Shown here in pieces: positions 5,716 through 8,494 of a DNA stretch of 8,494 nt. The stretch's first letter is position 1; every line of letters begins with the position of its first letter. The notes beneath the pieces were generated by a model, which saw nothing but the letters and a program-made list of their open reading frames with translations, ran no database searches and was not told the origin of the DNA. This DNA is from Gammaproteobacteria bacterium (GTDB lineage Bacteria > Pseudomonadota > Gammaproteobacteria > Pseudomonadales > UBA7434). The DNA is taken from positions 1 to 8,494 of the forward strand of contig JAJRPK010000446.1 of assembly GCA_024280785.1 (NCBI GenBank). Direction: 5' to 3'. The translations under genes and the position numbers were made by a program.

Positions 5716-6483
5716 ATGGGTCGTTTGGACGGAAAGGTAGCGATTGTAACCGGTGGCGCACGTGGGATGGGCGGCGCTACCGCCAGAGCATTTGTGGAAC
5801 AGGGGGCTAAAGTCGTTATCGGTGATTTGCTGAATGACGTAGGGCAAGCGTTGGCAGATGAATTAGGTGACAATGCTGTCTACGTCTCCATGGACATTAG
5901 TAAGTCCGCTGATTGGAAACGGGCAATTGCTAAGGCAGAAGCATTAGGCGGTCTTAACGTTTTGGTTAATAATGCGGCGATTTTGCATGTTGCGTCTATC
6001 ACCGACACCTCAGAAGAAGATTATATGAGAGTGATTCAGATTAACCAATTGGGAACCTTTCTTGGTATACAAGCCGCTATAGAGCCAATGAAAGCAGCGG
6101 GAGGGGGCTCGATTATCAATGTTTCGTCTATCGATGGTTTGCAATCCAAGAATGGATTGATAGCGTATTCAGCGAGTAAGTGGGCCGTTCGCGGCATGAC
6201 AAAATGTGCAGCGATTGAATTGGGCCAGCATGGTATTAGAGTAAACAGTGTCCACCCTGGTGGGATCATGACAGAGATGGGCGGAGGAGAGGATGTTCCC
6301 GATGATATCGCCAATCAATTTTATACTCACCACCCGCTTCCAAGAATTGGTAAGCCACACGAAGTCGCTAACGTATCATTGTTTCTGGCTTCAGATGATG
6401 CTTCTTACTGCACTGGCTCGGAGTTTGTTGCAGACGGCGGGTGGTTTGCAGGATTGCGACAGGACATGATGCCAAGCTCATAA
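5716..6483 (+). CDS. Classical SDR-family NAD-dependent alcohol/hydroxysteroid-type dehydrogenase
   Basis: This classical short-chain dehydrogenase has 255 residues. It has the cofactor motif TGGARGMG (12-19), D37 at the end of the second strand (NAD rather than NADP preference), NNAA (85-88), and the full tetrad N110, S138, Y151, K155 in INVSSIDG and YSASK. The PGGIMTEM stretch follows at 181-188. The closest general look is the 3-alpha(20-beta)-hydroxysteroid dehydrogenase / cyclohexanol dehydrogenase / glucose dehydrogenase group, which oxidises secondary alcohols. The exact substrate cannot be read from sequence. The ATG at 5716 has AAGG eight bases upstream (5704-5707), and MGRLDGKVAIVTGG is the standard SDR start. 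It is followed by an outer-membrane barrel gene and an aldehyde dehydrogenase on the same strand, suggesting a catabolic unit. It is only distantly related to the other SDR in the window, which lacks the catalytic Tyr. Confidence 0.9.
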   Translation: MGRLDGKVAIVTGGARGMGGATARAFVEQGAKVVIGDLLNDVGQALADELGDNAVYVSMDISKSADWKRAIAKAEALGGLNVLVNNAAILHVASITDTSEEDYMRVIQINQLGTFLGIQAAIEPMKAAGGGSIINVSSIDGLQSKNGLIAYSASKWAVRGMTKCAAIELGQHGIRVNSVHPGGIMTEMGGGEDVPDDIANQFYTHHPLPRIGKPHEVANVSLFLASDDASYCTGSEFVADGGWFAGLRQDMMPSS

Positions 6484-6597
6484 TCGCTCGGCAGGGTGAG
6501 CACGTCAGATCGTACTTTACCGCCAAGATATAGAGCAACAAACGTTTATTTTAGTGAAGTATCGTAAATAGAAACAATAAATCAAGAAGGTAGTCTT

Positions 6598-7194
6598 ATG
6601 TTTAAAAAGTTCATTATAGCTGCATCTGCAGCGATGATTTTGCTGGCAGCCGCTGTTTTTACCCAGAGTGTAGCTGCGGCAGATGGCGAGGTCGATGAAT
6701 CATCCAGTCTGTCGTACAGCAACCTTACATTCGCTCAGGTTGTTACCGGAATCGAATCAGATGACTACTCGGGTTATTCGCTGACGCTCAATTACGCGAT
6801 CAGCGACAACATATTTATTCTGTTGGGTCGTACCGAACTCGAGTCAAAAAATGACATCAAGTTGCTCGGGGGCGATTTAGATAAACAAGATGCCGACTCG
6901 ACATTAGTGGGCATGGGCTTTCACAAGGCCATCATTGAAGGCCTTGATTTTGTCAGCACTGTTGGCTTTCAGGCGACGGAGCGGGCTATTGATGGAGAGA
7001 TAGACGATGCTGATGGATTTGCCGTCAGTGCTGGCGTGCGTTATAAAGCCACGCGTGGCTTTGAGTTGAGCGCGGAATTTGTCCATAATATTATCGAAGA
7101 AGAAACGCTGTCCGAATTTAAACTTGGCATACGGTTCTTTCCCAAGCAAGCGAGTTATTTGTCCTTTGGTTTATTCTTGGGAACCAGTTTATAA
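6598..7194 (+). CDS. Small outer-membrane beta-barrel protein, function unknown
   Basis: This 198-residue protein has a clear Sec signal peptide: MFKK, a hydrophobic core to about residue 22, and a signal peptidase I site after A27 or A28 (SVAAAD). The mature part shows alternating hydrophobic/polar strands at about 37-49, 58-68, 71-82, 100-110, 115-128, 139-150, 153-165, 171-181 and 187-197. Acidic loops join them (GEIDDADG, GGDLDKQDAD). This is consistent with an eight-stranded OmpA/OmpW-like barrel. It does not end in the usual terminal Phe (last residues FLGTSL). A strong SD (AGAAGG, 6585-6590) lies seven bases before the ATG. It sits 114 bp after an SDR and 40 bp before an aldehyde dehydrogenase, so a role in passage of a hydrophobic substrate is possible but unproven. 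I do not recognise a specific family. Confidence 0.75.
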   Translation: MFKKFIIAASAAMILLAAAVFTQSVAAADGEVDESSSLSYSNLTFAQVVTGIESDDYSGYSLTLNYAISDNIFILLGRTELESKNDIKLLGGDLDKQDADSTLVGMGFHKAIIEGLDFVSTVGFQATERAIDGEIDDADGFAVSAGVRYKATRGFELSAEFVHNIIEEETLSEFKLGIRFFPKQASYLSFGLFLGTSL

Positions 7195-7221
7195 CTACAT
7201 TTATTTCAATTTAATTAATTC

Positions 7222-7226
7222 GGGAG
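7222..7226 (+). promoter_or_regulatory. Ribosome binding site supporting a GTG start
   Basis: GGGAG lies eight bases before GTG 7235. There is no ATG, GTG or TTG in frame in the few codons upstream, and the encoded N-terminus then has a normal length for the family. This decides the start of the aldehyde dehydrogenase. Confidence 0.65.
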
Positions 7227-7234
7227 ATTGTCCT

Positions 7235-8494
7235 GTGGCTATTTATCAAACGATAGATAAACCTGGCGAAAGCCGACGTGTATTGGAGCTTGTCAGTCCA
7301 ATTAACTTAAAAAAAATCGGTGAGATTGTTTGTGCTAATAAGCAAGATGTCAGTGATGCTATGGCTAAGGCCAAACAGGCGCAAGTAGCTTGGGGTGCTA
7401 AGACGGTTAAAGAGCGCGCGGCAATTGTCCGTAAGCTTATTCCCGCATTGCTAGATAATTCCGATGCGATTGTAGATACGGTCGTACAGGAAACGGGCAA
7501 AGCTCGAACAGACGCTTTATTAATGGAAGTGTTTGCGTCGCTAGATTCAATTTCTTACTACACCAAACGTGCTGATAAGTTTTTACGACCCGAAAAACCA
7601 CGAATTCACGGCTTAATCGGGCTAGGTAAAAAAGTAGAATTAAATTTTAAACCGTTAGGTGTGGTGGGCATTATTACACCTTGGAATGGCCCGTTTGTTT
7701 TAGCGCTTAACCCTACAGTTCAGGCAATTTTGGCGGGCAATGCCGTGTTGCTTAAACCTTCCGAGGTGACTCCAGAGTCGGGTCGTTGGCTTGAAACAAT
7801 CTGTAAACAAGCAGGAATTCCAGATGGTGTGGTACAAGTTATTATCGGTGATGGTGAGACAGGTGCGGCAATCGTAGAGTCAGGTGTCGAAAAAATTGCA
7901 TTTACCGGCAGCGTTGCTACTGGTCGCCGAATTGCCGAGTCATGTGGCCGTCAGTTGATACCTTGCTCGCTCGAGTTGGGTGGGAAAGACGCAATGATTG
8001 TCTGTCAAGACGCCGATATAGAAGGAGCTGTTGCAGGCGCGATTATGGGGTCGTGCATGAACACAGGCCATTATTGCTGTGGTACTGAACGAATATATGT
8101 AGTCGAAACTGTTTACGATACATTTTTAGAGAAAGCTATTGAAGGGGTCAAAGCCTTGCGTCAAGGCAATGAATTGGGTTTTGAAGAAGATGTTGGCGCG
8201 GTCTTTTGGGATAAACAAATGACCATTATCGAAACGCAAGTTGATGCTGCCGTTAAAGATGGTGCTGTTGTTCATGTGGGTGGTAAGCGTAATACCGAAT
8301 TGAGTGGTTTATATTATGAGCCAACGGTAATGTCTAATCTTAACCATGACATGGCAATTATGCGGGATGAAAATTTTGGCCCTATCCTTTGCGTGGTTAA
8401 AGTTAAGGACGAAGCAGAAGCCCTTCGTTTGGCTAACGACTCTGATTATGGATTGCATGGCAACGTGTGGACTAAAGACAAGGAAAAAGGGATT
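7235..8494 (+). CDS. Aldehyde dehydrogenase family protein (3' end outside window)
   Basis: The frame is open from GTG 7235 to the window end: 420 residues, with roughly 60-80 C-terminal residues missing. This NAD(P)-dependent aldehyde dehydrogenase oxidises an aldehyde to the acid. Visible motifs: TPWNGPF with the oxyanion Asn at N151; LLKPSE with cofactor Lys K174; FTGSVATG (223-230); general-base E247 in LELGGKD; catalytic Cys C281 in NTGHYCCGTER, 34 residues after E247 as in the family; and ENFGP (379-383). The usual Gln of the GQxC motif is His here (GHYC), and a second Cys follows directly. Both may mark a subfamily. The gene follows the barrel gene by 40 bp with no terminator between them, so the two are probably co-transcribed and linked in function with the SDR at 5716. 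Substrate unknown; benzaldehyde, fatty or terpenoid aldehydes are all possible. Confidence 0.93.
   Translation, partial: MAIYQTIDKPGESRRVLELVSPINLKKIGEIVCANKQDVSDAMAKAKQAQVAWGAKTVKERAAIVRKLIPALLDNSDAIVDTVVQETGKARTDALLMEVFASLDSISYYTKRADKFLRPEKPRIHGLIGLGKKVELNFKPLGVVGIITPWNGPFVLALNPTVQAILAGNAVLLKPSEVTPESGRWLETICKQAGIPDGVVQVIIGDGETGAAIVESGVEKIAFTGSVATGRRIAESCGRQLIPCSLELGGKDAMIVCQDADIEGAVAGAIMGSCMNTGHYCCGTERIYVVETVYDTFLEKAIEGVKALRQGNELGFEEDVGAVFWDKQMTIIETQVDAAVKDGAVVHVGGKRNTELSGLYYEPTVMSNLNHDMAIMRDENFGPILCVVKVKDEAEALRLANDSDYGLHGNVWTKDKEKGI

Overview
The window looks like chromosome of a motile, aerobic, lipid-degrading marine-type gammaproteobacterium with mid-range GC. This rests on the flagellar fliH-fliI-fliJ order, the Gram-negative outer-membrane barrel, the dimeric dUTPase and the fatty-acid/alcohol/aldehyde oxidoreductases. 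The species assignment is inference; there is no rRNA or marker gene here. Every gene is on the + strand. I see no insertion sequence, tRNA, CRISPR array or phage gene.

Layout. (1) 1-2208 is the 3' end of a flagellar operon: the FliH C-terminus, complete FliI (export ATPase) and complete FliJ, nearly touching or overlapping. (2) 2209-3037 is an 829-bp stretch with no credible gene. Its middle part is about three-quarters A+T and holds a cluster of DnaA-box-like 9-mers, one of them a perfect TTATCCACA, plus a perfect IHF-consensus match. A strong -10 box lies just before the next gene. (3) 3038-5372 holds three separately spaced genes: a DECR2-like 2,4-dienoyl-CoA reductase-type SDR, an all-alpha dimeric dUTPase, and a GloB2/YcbL-type metallo-beta-lactamase-fold hydrolase. 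(4) 5373-5715 is a 343-bp gap with no convincing gene. (5) 5716-8494 is a likely catabolic group: a classical NAD-type SDR, a small secreted outer-membrane beta-barrel protein, and an aldehyde dehydrogenase cut by the window end.

How the genes may work together. FliH, FliI and FliJ form the cytoplasmic ATPase complex that feeds flagellar subunits to the export gate. The SDR, barrel and aldehyde dehydrogenase fit uptake of a hydrophobic substrate, alcohol-to-ketone or -aldehyde oxidation, then aldehyde-to-acid oxidation. The DECR2-like SDR would serve beta-oxidation of unsaturated acyl-CoAs. The dUTPase and the GloB2-like enzyme are housekeeping (nucleotide-pool cleaning and thioester or aldehyde detoxification).

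The most interesting item is the DnaA-box/IHF/AT-rich locus between fliJ and the first SDR. It resembles a replication origin or a DnaA-regulating site (datA/DARS type) but lacks the usual oriC neighbours.
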